From Gracilaria domingensis (taxonomy: Eukaryota > Rhodophyta > Florideophyceae > Gracilariales > Gracilariaceae), in NCBI GenBank assembly GCA_022539475.1, contig VCMS01000017.1, forward strand, positions 1 through 64,000: 64,000 bases of DNA, in the 5' to 3' direction. The notes beneath the pieces were generated by a model. It was not told where the DNA came from and ran no database searches. It saw nothing but the letters and a program-made list of their open reading frames with translations. Made by a program: the position numbers and the translations under genes. Shown here one piece after another: positions 52,726 to 62,575 of this stretch (positions within the stretch are counted from its first letter, which is position 1; every line of letters begins with the position of its first letter).

Positions 52726-55700
52726 ATGATTTCATGCGATGTGGTAAAGTTATTCAATATGGAGAGAGGAAGAAAACGATGCAGATGGGAGATTTCGTTG
52801 CACAGTCGGTCAGCTCTGTTTGACGTTGATAGTATGGAACAGCAAAATACGAACCCGTCGGAAGATATAGAACTCCAAGAGAGTTACGGAGCTGAGAAGC
52901 GAGCCCGAAGGATTTGTTTCGAGAAATAATTTCTCCCGTTTACAGAAGAAGAAGGGCGGTCTGACGAAAGAGCTTTCGAAGAAGTGGTTTCAGATCAGGT
53001 TCTCGATCCATTGCCTAAAGTCCTGGCCGACCAAGGAAAACCTGAAGGTGATAATCACGAGAACTACCCAGATTTTGGGGAAGAGTATGGCAGTGCTCAA
53101 TCTTCCACGATGAAAAGTACGCCTTATGAGTGCGGTTTCAAGAGCACTCAATCAGTTACATGCCCCATTGAAACGGAGGACGGTGAAGGTATCGGAACTA
53201 ATCAAGTATTGCCGCAGTCATCAAACAGTAGGATGTGCTCCTCTTCTGTGGGTCCGGCTGATCCTGAATCTTCTTCTGTTCCGCAGTCAAACGGAACGTT
53301 CGAGATCAAAACCCCGACCCAAATGGAATACGAACGTTGGGCTAGTTTCATATATAATGCAGAGGTTTCCAATGTGTCTCAGAGAGCCATCGAGAGACTG
53401 CTGAAAGTATCGCCCTTAGCCTCACAGTACTCGTACAGAACTCTTATCTCTTATGCGTTCCGTAAGGCCCAGGTTGAGAACTCGTACGTGCAAATGTGCA
53501 GAAGTGGACATACTGCATGTTCAGGACGATTAAAGTCCAATTCCCTGTGCCCTACCTGCCAGCTCCAACTTGCCAAAAGTGCGCAGAAGTTTTGGTTCAT
53601 GAGGCCTTCATCTGCTATAAGAGCGTTGTGTCGTGCTTCTACTTCCTTTCATGCGCTTATGGAAGGGTTTCTCAGAGCAAAAGAATCAATATCGTAACAC
53701 CGATCTGGGGTAGAAGATCATGGTTACTACCATAAATCGATGTTTCTAAGGCAACATAGGACGTTTGGAAGGGTGTAGCTCGCAAAGAAACCAACTGATA
53801 ATTTTCCTGACGTTCTCCTGAGATAGATTTGAGTGCTCTCAAAACCGGAAGGGAGAGCCAATATCCTGCTGGCCAATTATCTCCACCATTCTGAACTACA
53901 CTCCAGGCGAACGAAGCAGAGCTTCAAATTGTTTGATTAACGCAGTAGTCCCTTCAAGTCACGACCCAGAATATTTTGATACCTTCATGAGTGATATTAT
54001 TTATGATTTGAAGCGGTTGGAAAAAGGGATTTTGACACTCTGCAATGATGGAAAGATGCGAAACGTCCAGGCGTTCGTGGTGTATTTCACAGCAAACTGG
54101 CCAGCCGCGTCCAAAATATTGGGTTATGTGGGTCACACAGGCAGATTGTTTTGCCGATTCTGCATGAAGAAAAGAGCATATGTGAAGGAATTACGGTGCT
54201 TATGTGCTCTCCCGGAAGACTACGCTCTGTTGAGAAAAGCTCTAGTCGCAAGACGTTCGTATCGGAGCGGAGAAATTACAAGAACTGAGTGCGGGCAGAA
54301 AAGAGTAGCCTCTGAGATTCAATCCATTTAGAAGGCATTGAGTTCAAGCAACATTGACGAGTCCACAAGGCGACGATTGATAAACGATTCAGATATAAAG
54401 AGGCCTTCCTGTCTCTTGAGACTGCTACTTGATTCTGTGTTCTCCTTTCCATATGACATCATGCATTTGGTCTTATTGGGGTGGACTAAGGAAATTCTCC
54501 GATTTCTTACCGGTAAGCACCCTAGACATAACAGGCTTCTACCCATGCGAAAGTATTGCATACCTGCAAGTATTATGGAACGTATCAACAAATCAATTGA
54601 TGCGTGTGCTCATGGGATACCAAGTGCGTGGGGTAGAGCTCCGCTTTCACTAGCGAATCTGTCTCGATTCAAGGCAGAAGATTTGAAACGCCATGCAGAA
54701 CTCTATCTGCTCCCCTTTTTCCATCGTTTCAAAGTCAATAGGCAGATTATTCATCTTTGGAACCAGACAAAACATCTTGTGAACCTAAGCTTTGCATACA
54801 ACTGCGATGAAATATCCTTCAGAAATCTAGAACGGGTTGCGGAGGAATGCTATGCGAGATTTGTTCGATTGTTTTGCACGAAGAAAAACGAGGCTTATTG
54901 TCTCACGCCTACAACACATTCAATTCTACATTTGCCAGAGCTCCTGTATGAATGCGATCCCCTTCCAGTTACTTCGCAGTTCCTTGTTGAAAGACTGCTA
55001 GGAGAGATCGGGAGACGCGTCCAGCAAACATCAAACATGTCATCTCATCTTTTCCATAAAAACTTCAAGTTGTTTGCACTAAAGGTAGCCAACGGAGGAA
55101 GTACAATCCCAGAGGTTTTCAATGATTCAGAGGAATAGCTCGTGGCATTGCAAAGCCGCAGCATGGCTGCAGAGACTGCATCAGAATATGATACTGGGGC
55201 AAAAGGTCACGGGAGTGGAAGACAGCATTTGAAATTGAGCAAAGAACAAAATCGTGCAGTAACGAAATTCCTCGTACAAAACTTCCCTCAACATCGAGAA
55301 GCAGCCAGAATATCATCCGTGAAGCAGTTCAAACGAGCAACAATAAGCAAAGAAACGCATGATTTCGAAATTGAAAGCATCGAATGTGGCCATGTTCGAT
55401 CGAGTCGCTATTCCCAACAAGGACAAGCACGACAAAGATACTGCATTGCAGCTTGTTTTTCTCCTGAAGCATCTTTGCAGTCGGACACACCACATGATTC
55501 AGGAGTAGAAAAGAAGTGTTGGTTCCTGTACTACGGAAGCATTCACAAAATTATTGAAGTTGTCTTCGACCTTCCAGATGCAAGAGTGGCTGCTATGTTC
55601 ACCGATATCAAGTAGCAGGATAACATGATAGAAGATCACATGTTCGACCTCGTTTGTGCTGATAAGAAGGGACATGGAAAAGTAACGACAGAGCATGACA

Positions 55701-55822
55701 ACGGTATCCAGAGGGTTATCGGGTTCCTTGATATCGAAGGAAGGAGATACTACCTTGATCCATATCGTTTAGGAACCAAGAGTGAAAGAAACCCCATTTT
55801 GCAAGGTTGTAGGGCTGCATGA
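52726..55822 (+). pseudogene. CACTA/EnSpm-type (Tnp2-like) transposase, decayed
   Basis: Five pieces in order. 52984-53697 is an N-terminal part with a Cys pair (CPTC) and a Ser-rich start. 53933-54331 has the Tnp2 stretch HDPEYFDTFMSDIIYDLKRLE and the zinc pair GHTGRLFCRFC. 54338-55138 has FPYDIMHLVLLGWTKEIL (the DxMH block) and PTTHSILHLPELLYECDPLP. Then 55142-55615 and 55625-55822 carry a C-terminal part like the last domain of Plavaka-type transposases. The enzyme would cut and paste its element in the nucleus. Stops end pieces at 53695-53697, 54329-54331, 55136-55138 and 55613-55615, and frames change between pieces. Introns could explain some, but no clear sites were found. No catalytic Asp could be placed with certainty. 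Confidence 0.7.
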
Positions 55823-56898
55823 GACTGGAGAAAGACATTGAGAGATCACACGAAATTTCACAGCCAATTCAATCGGCTCGTAACCGTAGCAAGAATTATA
55901 ATGAAGAACGTGCAGGCTAGTAAACAAAAAAACTCTAGATGATATAAAGAGAGAGTCGAAACGCAGAGTATTGTTCGCTACGGTAGGGAGATCACAAGCC
56001 ACTTCGTTACCCACCGCTCTTTTTCTTGCAACAGCAAATCAAACATTTCTTTCGAGGGGTTGCTAACGTGGCTATAGCCAGTTTGAATCATTGCTTGTGC
56101 TCGTTAATTTCGGCGGAGATGAATCAAGCGTTAAACCCAATTGAATTCTATATGGCTTCAAAGAAAAGGGCATCGAGATCCCACCGTGATCAAACGAGAA
56201 ATTGGGCGAGGAGGACGAAAGTCTGGCACAGACCATTGTCCGAGGGTAATTGAGTTCCGGAACGTATCAATTCACGAAGGCATGCCTTCCAAGTGCCACA
56301 TCTTTCTTTGCGTAGAGGTTCATAGAATACTATATTGAACTCGATTTTGTGCTGATACTGTGATGATGAGTAATGGTGAGTTGGTGAAGAATAATATGGT
56401 CATACACGAGATGCCATGGAAGAGAGGAGGTTACGATCACCGTACTGTCTGGATATGTGACGCCCACAATTTCATCACAGCACCCAGATTGCGGTGTATA
56501 CGAGCTCGCGACAGGCAATCGATTTTCTGTGGCCTTTGTTAGGCGTACTGATAGCAGCATCCGCGCAGAATCGCTGACATTCACCAGGCGCGTGGGAATC
56601 AATAGTTACTCCCGCACAGGGGACAAGAAATCCAGCTCGAACATGATATACATAGATCGTTGGTAGGGGGACCAGTATCAAATGAACGTGTGAAGATATC
56701 GTACAGTTTGTAACAATAATGTCGTCTTCGCCGGTTGCATCAATAGGTACGCCGTCCGCTACGAGCAGGTGGCACACGTTTTGGTTCCTGTCACAAATGT
56801 GTGGCAGGAACCATACAAGAGAGCCTCGAAGCCATGTTCTTCAATCCTGATAACAAAAGACTTTAGGGAACCTCCTTCCGTTCTATAAAGAGGCCATT
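55823..56898. other. no gene seen
   Basis: About 1 kb after the decayed transposase. Short frames on both strands (for example 56026-56253) have no recognisable content. Confidence 0.35.
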
Positions 56899-57750
56899 GT
56901 GTACATCTTACTAATTGCTTTGGCGAGAAGTCGATTGATTGAATTAATGGCGGCAGAGAAGGAGACAAGTTCATACGTGGAGATTACACTCCCGGAAAAC
57001 GTGCGTTTCTCACTGGAAAAAATATGGGTTCCGGAGAACGCACATTTGGTTGCTGTTAATGAAGAAGTGAAGAGTTTCCAGAGTGATCATGAAACTACGG
57101 AAATAGTTCACACGCTATCGGAAAAACATGGGAACGTGGCAAAAGTTCTGAAAAGCTCCGTAAGTGCGTCAATTAGGAAAGCGTTGTGGCGAGAACAAGG
57201 CGACAACCGTCAAAAAGAGAATGCCAGAAGTAGAGAGAGATATAAACGGGGAGCTTTGAGTGAGTCTGCTGAAGAAAAGAAAATTCGTCTGGCTAAACGA
57301 AGGGCACGATATGCATGAAGGCAGGCAAACTTGGAAGTTGAGAAACATTCAAAAGACAGTACATGGAAAAGAGGTTTGCAAACTTTTGAAGCAACCACAG
57401 AAAGTTCCATTTCTAGTTCCCACAACATATCAACATCGCAAGCTTCACCTTTCCCAAGCTCAGTATCTTTGCTTGAGAGATATGAGAGTTCTGATGCAGA
57501 TAATTCTGATAACGACAGTTCGGGGACCTGTTCTGCTTCGACTGGAAAGGCGGGCACTGTTGATGCTAGGAATCAGTACTTATACGAGCTTCGAGTTGAG
57601 AAAAGAGTTCTCAAAAACTATATCCACTTTTTGAAACCAGTTGATACGTTTCCGAAACGTTCTACTGTTTTGAAAATTGAAGAGGAAACCAAAGACGTAA
57701 ACCACCCAATTGAGAACGATTCGGCTGCTGACATAGTATCTGCGAGCTAA
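56899..57750 (+). pseudogene. charged coiled-coil-like protein, unknown, one internal stop
   Basis: Two open parts in the same frame (56899-57318 and 57319-57750) are separated only by a TGA at 57316-57318. The first ends in a helix-rich Arg/Lys/Glu repeat (ENARSRERYKRGAL, EEKKIRLAKRRARYA) of the kind seen in many transposon-linked eukaryotic proteins. The second is Ser/Asp-rich with a final helical part (YLYELRVEKRVLKNYIHFLK). It follows the transposase on the same strand and may be its accessory gene. The single TGA may be a mutation or a sequencing error. Confidence 0.4.
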
Positions 57751-58869
57751 CAACGTGACCTCTGTACTCTATTATGCCCTAACTAGGTACATTAAGTGCT
57801 TCTTGGTGTCTCCTTGAAAGCTATTCTCATGTGTTTGAGATGAACTTTTGTTTCCAGAGCTGCATGACATTATACCGTCCGGGAACTTCCTCAGTAGCAA
57901 AAGAACTCTAAAGCTCTTGATTGTTTCAGCAAACCCCATAACTTGTACTCATTGTACTGCTCGTCAAAGGCTACAAATGGTTTCGTCAATGAACATTTCT
58001 ATCTAGAAAACACAAGAAACCGATGGTTGAGTTGGAGTTCCGAAAGTTTCTTCTCACGCACGATCTTTTGAAACATACCCAAAAGCACTCCTTGCAATGT
58101 GCCCTCCTGCCTTAGCAGCATGCTTAGATACATTTTCTTTTACATCTTACAGGTAATACGAGTAACATACGCTTAGCGGCAGGATATATTTGTGATTCGG
58201 AAGCATCAATTCTATTAGAATGATTTTTTCATCATCGTGCCATTTCTCTCTATATTCATTTGAAGCAAAGAATTATCTGAACCAAATCATGATCACTGTT
58301 TCACTGTTCTGTACTGGTATACACGCCGCACAAGCGGCCATATTTGAAGTTCTTTTGATCAACGTTGATCTGGGAGACCTAGGCCTCAACAACGCAGAGC
58401 GCATCTTTCAAAGTCCAGCATAGACATCGGCTAATATTGGTTCCGGATCTTCGTCAGACAGCTCAGCAGATGGCACTTATTGGTGGTGGAATGAACGCAG
58501 GTGATGCAGTTTGATGTGGTGCGTAAATCGAGAGCTTTATGGGGGCGAGTGATCTTGCTACGAGTGCCGTGAAAGTGGTGACCTTGCGATGAGTGAAGTA
58601 CCGTCAGTACCTTTTTCATGGCTATGCAAACCGAAATTTGCTCTCTGAAAATTCCCGAATCACATCGCTAGGGTATTTGTTGGAAGCAGATAATCAGGCT
58701 ACGACTTAGGGTATACGAAGCATCGCAATTGTACATATGAACCCCCGAGTTTGAGCACTCACCGCCAACTCGACTCGGGCAGACCACTTATCTCCTCAAG
58801 ACGACCCCCCAACCCTCTCTCATCCCTCTCCCTCTCTGTCGTCGACCCTCTCCTTTGGCATCCCCACTT
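57751..58869. other. no gene seen
   Basis: No supported gene. A 67-residue hydrophobic frame (58220-58423) lacks any context and is probably chance. Confidence 0.35.
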
Positions 58870-59340
58870 TCCTTTAGCACGGTCTGTGCTTCCCTGCCAT
58901 CAACTACTCCCCCTCCCCATTTCTTTCTCTCTACGGGCGGCTCGGTCTCCCGGTCTCCTCCTTAAAGTTGTAGTGTGTGGCCCTCCGTTGGGCTCGTGTG
59001 CACACTGCAACGATTCCCATCGTACCGACGTCCTTGTTCTACCCCCGAACTTGGGTTTTGCAGTGCATCTACTAGCTACTTGGCCTGCGTCTCTGTCGTC
59101 AGTTGCTGGTCTCGACGTGAACATTGAGACAGGCCGTGTGGCTTCAGTTCTGTTGTGCGGCTGTTGCGTTTATCGCTGAGCTACCGTATTATCTTTCGCC
59201 GTTTAGGCTGGTACTCTCGGGCATTTGTTGTGTTGCTTTCCTTGGGTTTGTCACCACCCGCACCGTTCCGTTTGCTTACGAAAAATGGCGTCCACAAATC
59301 ATTGATCTCCAGGAGCCCACTTTCCGTCCCAAATAAATAA
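58870..59340 (+). repeat. dispersed repeat copy 2, LTR-like
   Basis: 58870-59003 matches 48777-48905. It goes on to TTGGGTTTTGCAGTGCA (ending 59067), close in form to the LTR ends GGGTTTTGCACAACA and GGGTTTTGCACCACA seen elsewhere. About 45 bases later lies TGGTCTCGACG, a weak echo of the shared primer site. It is perhaps the end of a diverged LTR plus leader. No second LTR or coding remnant supports this. Confidence 0.4.
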
Positions 59341-60144
59341 TGTAAACAAATCGAATCGTGCGACAAGGCCATCGCGCGGACGTATGACGGCACCCAGAGA
59401 CACCGTTGGGGCATATGTCGGCCCTTTATAGTATATTCCAGGCCCACAATCAATGTTCATAGGGCTAGGGTGTCCGCTTGGTCTAGTGATGTCAGGCCAT
59501 ACTCCAGTATTCGTCTCACGAGAGGTGCTGCCATCCCAATCCTAGACGTAGCACTCGGAGATACTGCCTCTTCGCGTCGGGAATATGCGGTCGTCAATGC
59601 CCGCACCAACGACGTAGAGGTAGGCGACGCAACGTGGTGCAGTCGGTGCAGCCAAGAATTCCTAGAATCCTAAACGTGACAGCACCCCACGAATGAGAGC
59701 TGCACAATTACGCCACCTTGTTGCCAGAATTTAGGATTCTGGTCGGGGTAAGCCCCACCCCGACTATTGGAAGAGCATCTATTCCACATGGAAGAGATCT
59801 TATTCCAATACGGAAAAGTATTTCTTTCAAGTGCAGCGCTTGCTTATTGTCTCTGGCTGTACATTGCAAGAATAAACGCGGTCTGATACCAATTGTAAAA
59901 GGTTTTCTTATCATATCTAAGATCTTTGTGAGATTTCAACATCTTGTGGTAATCAATGTATCTTAGTTGAGATACTGCTCCGTACATTGTAGAAAAATCA
60001 GTACAGAACCGTTCTAAACCAAAATTCAGATGATAAACGAGAACCGTTTTCTGAATTGAGAGTTCAAAATAGAGATAATGTTTCGAAGTACAGTGTCTAA
60101 GCTAAAGCAAAAGGCATATAATATATATAATGTAAAAACGCATA
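59341..60144. other. no gene seen; downstream flank of the piggyBac-like locus
   Basis: It includes an imperfect inverted repeat around CCTAGAATCCTAAAC (59665) and TTTAGGATTCTGG (59735), and a run of AT-rich sequence after 59880. No TTAA-flanked piggyBac end was found here. Confidence 0.35.
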
Positions 60145-61908
60145 CTAGTTTTCTTTCCGTTTCTTCCTCGGACGTAATCGCTTTCGATGCTCTTCAACCG
60201 CCCTCACTCGATGGCTCTGGCTTTGATCATGTTGAGAACGTTCGTCATCAACACAAACATTATTGTTTTGAAGAACATTGCCGTCCATCGTTGAGTTGGA
60301 TTCCGTCGTCCCCGAGCTTTTTCGATTGCTCCTCGGATTCAGAAGAAGACAAAATCGTTTCTGTAAACGCCGTGCGGTATGAAAATAATCAAAGCATGAA
60401 CGTGCCGCAAGACTCACACTTCCGTCTTCTTTTCGTACAAAACGACGGGATGTGCAAAGATAAACCCCATAGCACCTAATGCAGACTGTCTTCGGTCTTC
60501 CCCTTGATTGATCGATTTGCATTTCTTCGCCCGGGACACCATTTGGCACACAAAGCCAACAAGACTTTCCCTTTTTAGCTGCGCCCCGCAATAATTCAAA
60601 AATCACTGGGACATGTTCTCCACTTGTTCTGAGTTTCCAGCCTCTCTCTGTATTAAACAGCTTCAAAGCCGTTTGTCTCGTTGGAATGTGTCCTAAGCGT
60701 TCTGAAGCGACAGATGGTCCAAGCGTACTTTTGTCTGGCACCGTTATTGGTCTTATTCTGATATGTCTATGCACTGGAAATGACCTTTTGGACGGGTTTG
60801 GTAAGCCATAGTCTTTCAGAACGTGCTTCGAAAATGATCTCATACCCATTCGTCGCGACATTAACCTGCGAACGTTATAAAATTCAGTTTTAATTAACCT
60901 GGACTTCAAATCATGAGAACCTTCCTGGCTTATATGCGAAAGCGTGTCCAGTAATGTCCAACAGTACAGAGAGTTGACAAAGAGTACCGCGTACTGTTGG
61001 TGCGCAACTTCAGAAATTCCTCCAGCTGTTCTAACTCTGTTTGGAAAGATTTCTGCAGCCTGCCGTGAGAAAGTGTCGGTTCCTGTTTTTCCAATTTCGT
61101 TCCAGGCGCAAACAGCCGCAGGTCTTATATACTTTGCCTCTGGGAGGGGTTCATAAGTTTGTAAGGCCTGCTCCATTGCTCTGCGAGCGAGGAGAACATG
61201 CATTCGTCTTGATTGGCGGCTTTGGAAATAAGATCTTTCCTCGACTTTGTCCGGCAATCTAATTTCGGCATTAAACAAATCTTTGCCACCATGATCTAAG
61301 ACCGAATTAATTACCACACGTAAAGCTGTAGAAGTAGTTCCTTGATCATTGAGGTGTAGATCTAAGACATAGAGCAATTCATTTGGCCCAGAAACGGCAT
61401 AGAAAAGTCGTTGCAAGCCGTACACTGTTGCATGATGTAAGAGTTGAACTCTGTCTTGCACTGAAGGAACAAATTTCTTAAAGTTTTCAATGTTGGACTC
61501 AGCGTTTGGTACTTTTACGTTCCTCTCTTGAACTGAATCCTCCTGCAAATCCCGAATATCGATCTGGACTTTGAGGTATCTTGTGGGTAGTAGCTCGCTA
61601 CCCAGGCATTCAGACTTGAGCAGAGCTTCGCCATGGTGCGTTTTAACCTCGACGACGATGAGTTCTGTTCTCAGTTCAGTTTTGAGTACTGCTATAGCAT
61701 CAGGGCTAGTAAGTAGCCTTGCTTCTGTTTTGGATTGTACCAGTCTCCTTCGTACTATACCACATAAAGATTGAGAACCATTTGCTGCGCAAGAAATCTT
61801 ATCCGCAAAGCCGGAGGAGAATGCGTACAAAAGAGATCTAAGAACGTTCTCCTCGTTAAAAGATCCTGATGCGGCTGCTGCAGACGCTCTGTTAGGCTTT
61901 CGGAACAA
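60145..61908 (-). CDS. YqaJ-like nuclease fused to piggyBac-type zinc finger
   Basis: An open frame of 587 residues. Residues about 20-190 have a PD-(D/E)XK nuclease pattern: SPDAIAV (Pro69, Asp70), then LIVVEVKTHH (Glu87, Lys89), then VQLLHHATVYGLQRLFY, where YqaJ/lambda-exonuclease proteins have their Q-rich helix. Residues 450-511 form a zinc finger of the kind ending piggyBac transposases: CWLC, CIRC, YLC, then SCFDYFHT. The tail is basic (KRLRPRKKRKEN) and could be a nuclear signal. The frame is open upstream as well and is in phase with the SAP-like ORF, with one TAA at 62008-62010 between them. It probably forms the second half of the transposase gene that begins beyond the window. Alternatively it is a separate accessory nuclease of the same transposon. 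Confidence 0.65.
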   Translation of the reverse strand: MFRKPNRASAAAASGSFNEENVLRSLLYAFSSGFADKISCAANGSQSLCGIVRRRLVQSKTEARLLTSPDAIAVLKTELRTELIVVEVKTHHGEALLKSECLGSELLPTRYLKVQIDIRDLQEDSVQERNVKVPNAESNIENFKKFVPSVQDRVQLLHHATVYGLQRLFYAVSGPNELLYVLDLHLNDQGTTSTALRVVINSVLDHGGKDLFNAEIRLPDKVEERSYFQSRQSRRMHVLLARRAMEQALQTYEPLPEAKYIRPAAVCAWNEIGKTGTDTFSRQAAEIFPNRVRTAGGISEVAHQQYAVLFVNSLYCWTLLDTLSHISQEGSHDLKSRLIKTEFYNVRRLMSRRMGMRSFSKHVLKDYGLPNPSKRSFPVHRHIRIRPITVPDKSTLGPSVASERLGHIPTRQTALKLFNTERGWKLRTSGEHVPVIFELLRGAAKKGKSCWLCVPNGVPGEEMQIDQSRGRPKTVCIRCYGVYLCTSRRFVRKEDGSVSLAARSCFDYFHTARRLQKRFCLLLNPRSNRKSSGTTESNSTMDGNVLQNNNVCVDDERSQHDQSQSHRVRAVEEHRKRLRPRKKRKEN

Positions 61909-62007
61909 GGTGTTGTCAAGAGCACATAAAATATCCGTTCTAACGCAATCGTTTGAATCAATGTGCCGTGCTACGTTTTCATCTCGAGAACCACCAGTTA
62001 CATTGCA

Positions 62008-62316
62008 TTACTCTTCAAAGCGGTCAAGAATACGTTTCGCAAGTTCAAGTCGGTTTCCAACAATGGAAATGCTGTGCTCCTCACAGAATGATTCGAGATC
62101 CCTATGTCGCCTCCTAGACAGAGTCTCGACAGTATCGCCTTGCAGAAAGCTTTCAAAAGCATCACGAATGTGCAATAGTGTTCCTTCATGCGATTCGCCC
62201 CGTTCATTCCTGCTTCGAGAATCACTAAGTGAAGTTGTGCGAAATTCGATTCCGATAACATGACATAAAACCCGTAAAGCATTGATAAAGTGTTGATTCT
62301 GTTCTGAATTTGTCAT
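62008..62316 (-). CDS. SAP-like DNA-binding segment
   Basis: A frame of 102 residues from ATG (62314-62316) to TAA (62008-62010). The last 35 residues read LSRRRHRDLESFCEEHS then GNRLELAKRILDRFEE, matching the SAP motif (L..L...L...G.K..L..R). SAP motifs bind AT-rich DNA and are common in transposition and repair proteins. The TAA is followed, in the same frame, by codons running without a break into the nuclease ORF. The two may therefore have been one protein interrupted by a stop. Upstream the frame is open to about 62395, where TTCCTAG could be a splice acceptor. Confidence 0.5.
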   Translation of the reverse strand: MTNSEQNQHFINALRVLCHVIGIEFRTTSLSDSRSRNERGESHEGTLLHIRDAFESFLQGDTVETLSRRRHRDLESFCEEHSISIVGNRLELAKRILDRFEE

Positions 62317-62575
62317 AGATCGTACACCAGTATACGAAAGAGAAGCTGCATGCTGAAGCGCACATCTGATCGCTGTATCACAAGAGGTGCTGGTAATACC
62401 TGTGCTACACAGGACCCACTAGGAATGATCAGATGTCTGCGCATATGTCAGAAGATTCACGTGTGTCATTTCATGGGCCACGACTGCAGAAATAGCGCAC
62501 TGATGGTCTTCTTTGGTTACCATATACCTCAACAATGTTTTTGGGGGAGAGAGCCATCTCATATACATCGTCTTT

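Noticed and set aside
58220-58423. Small hydrophobic frame with a possible signal peptide
   Set aside because: No promoter, neighbour or pattern supports it; AT-rich chance frame.
59470-59560. tRNA-like stretch with TTGGTCTAGTGA
   Set aside because: It has a box A-like piece, but no proper anticodon stem, T-arm or closing acceptor stem could be drawn.
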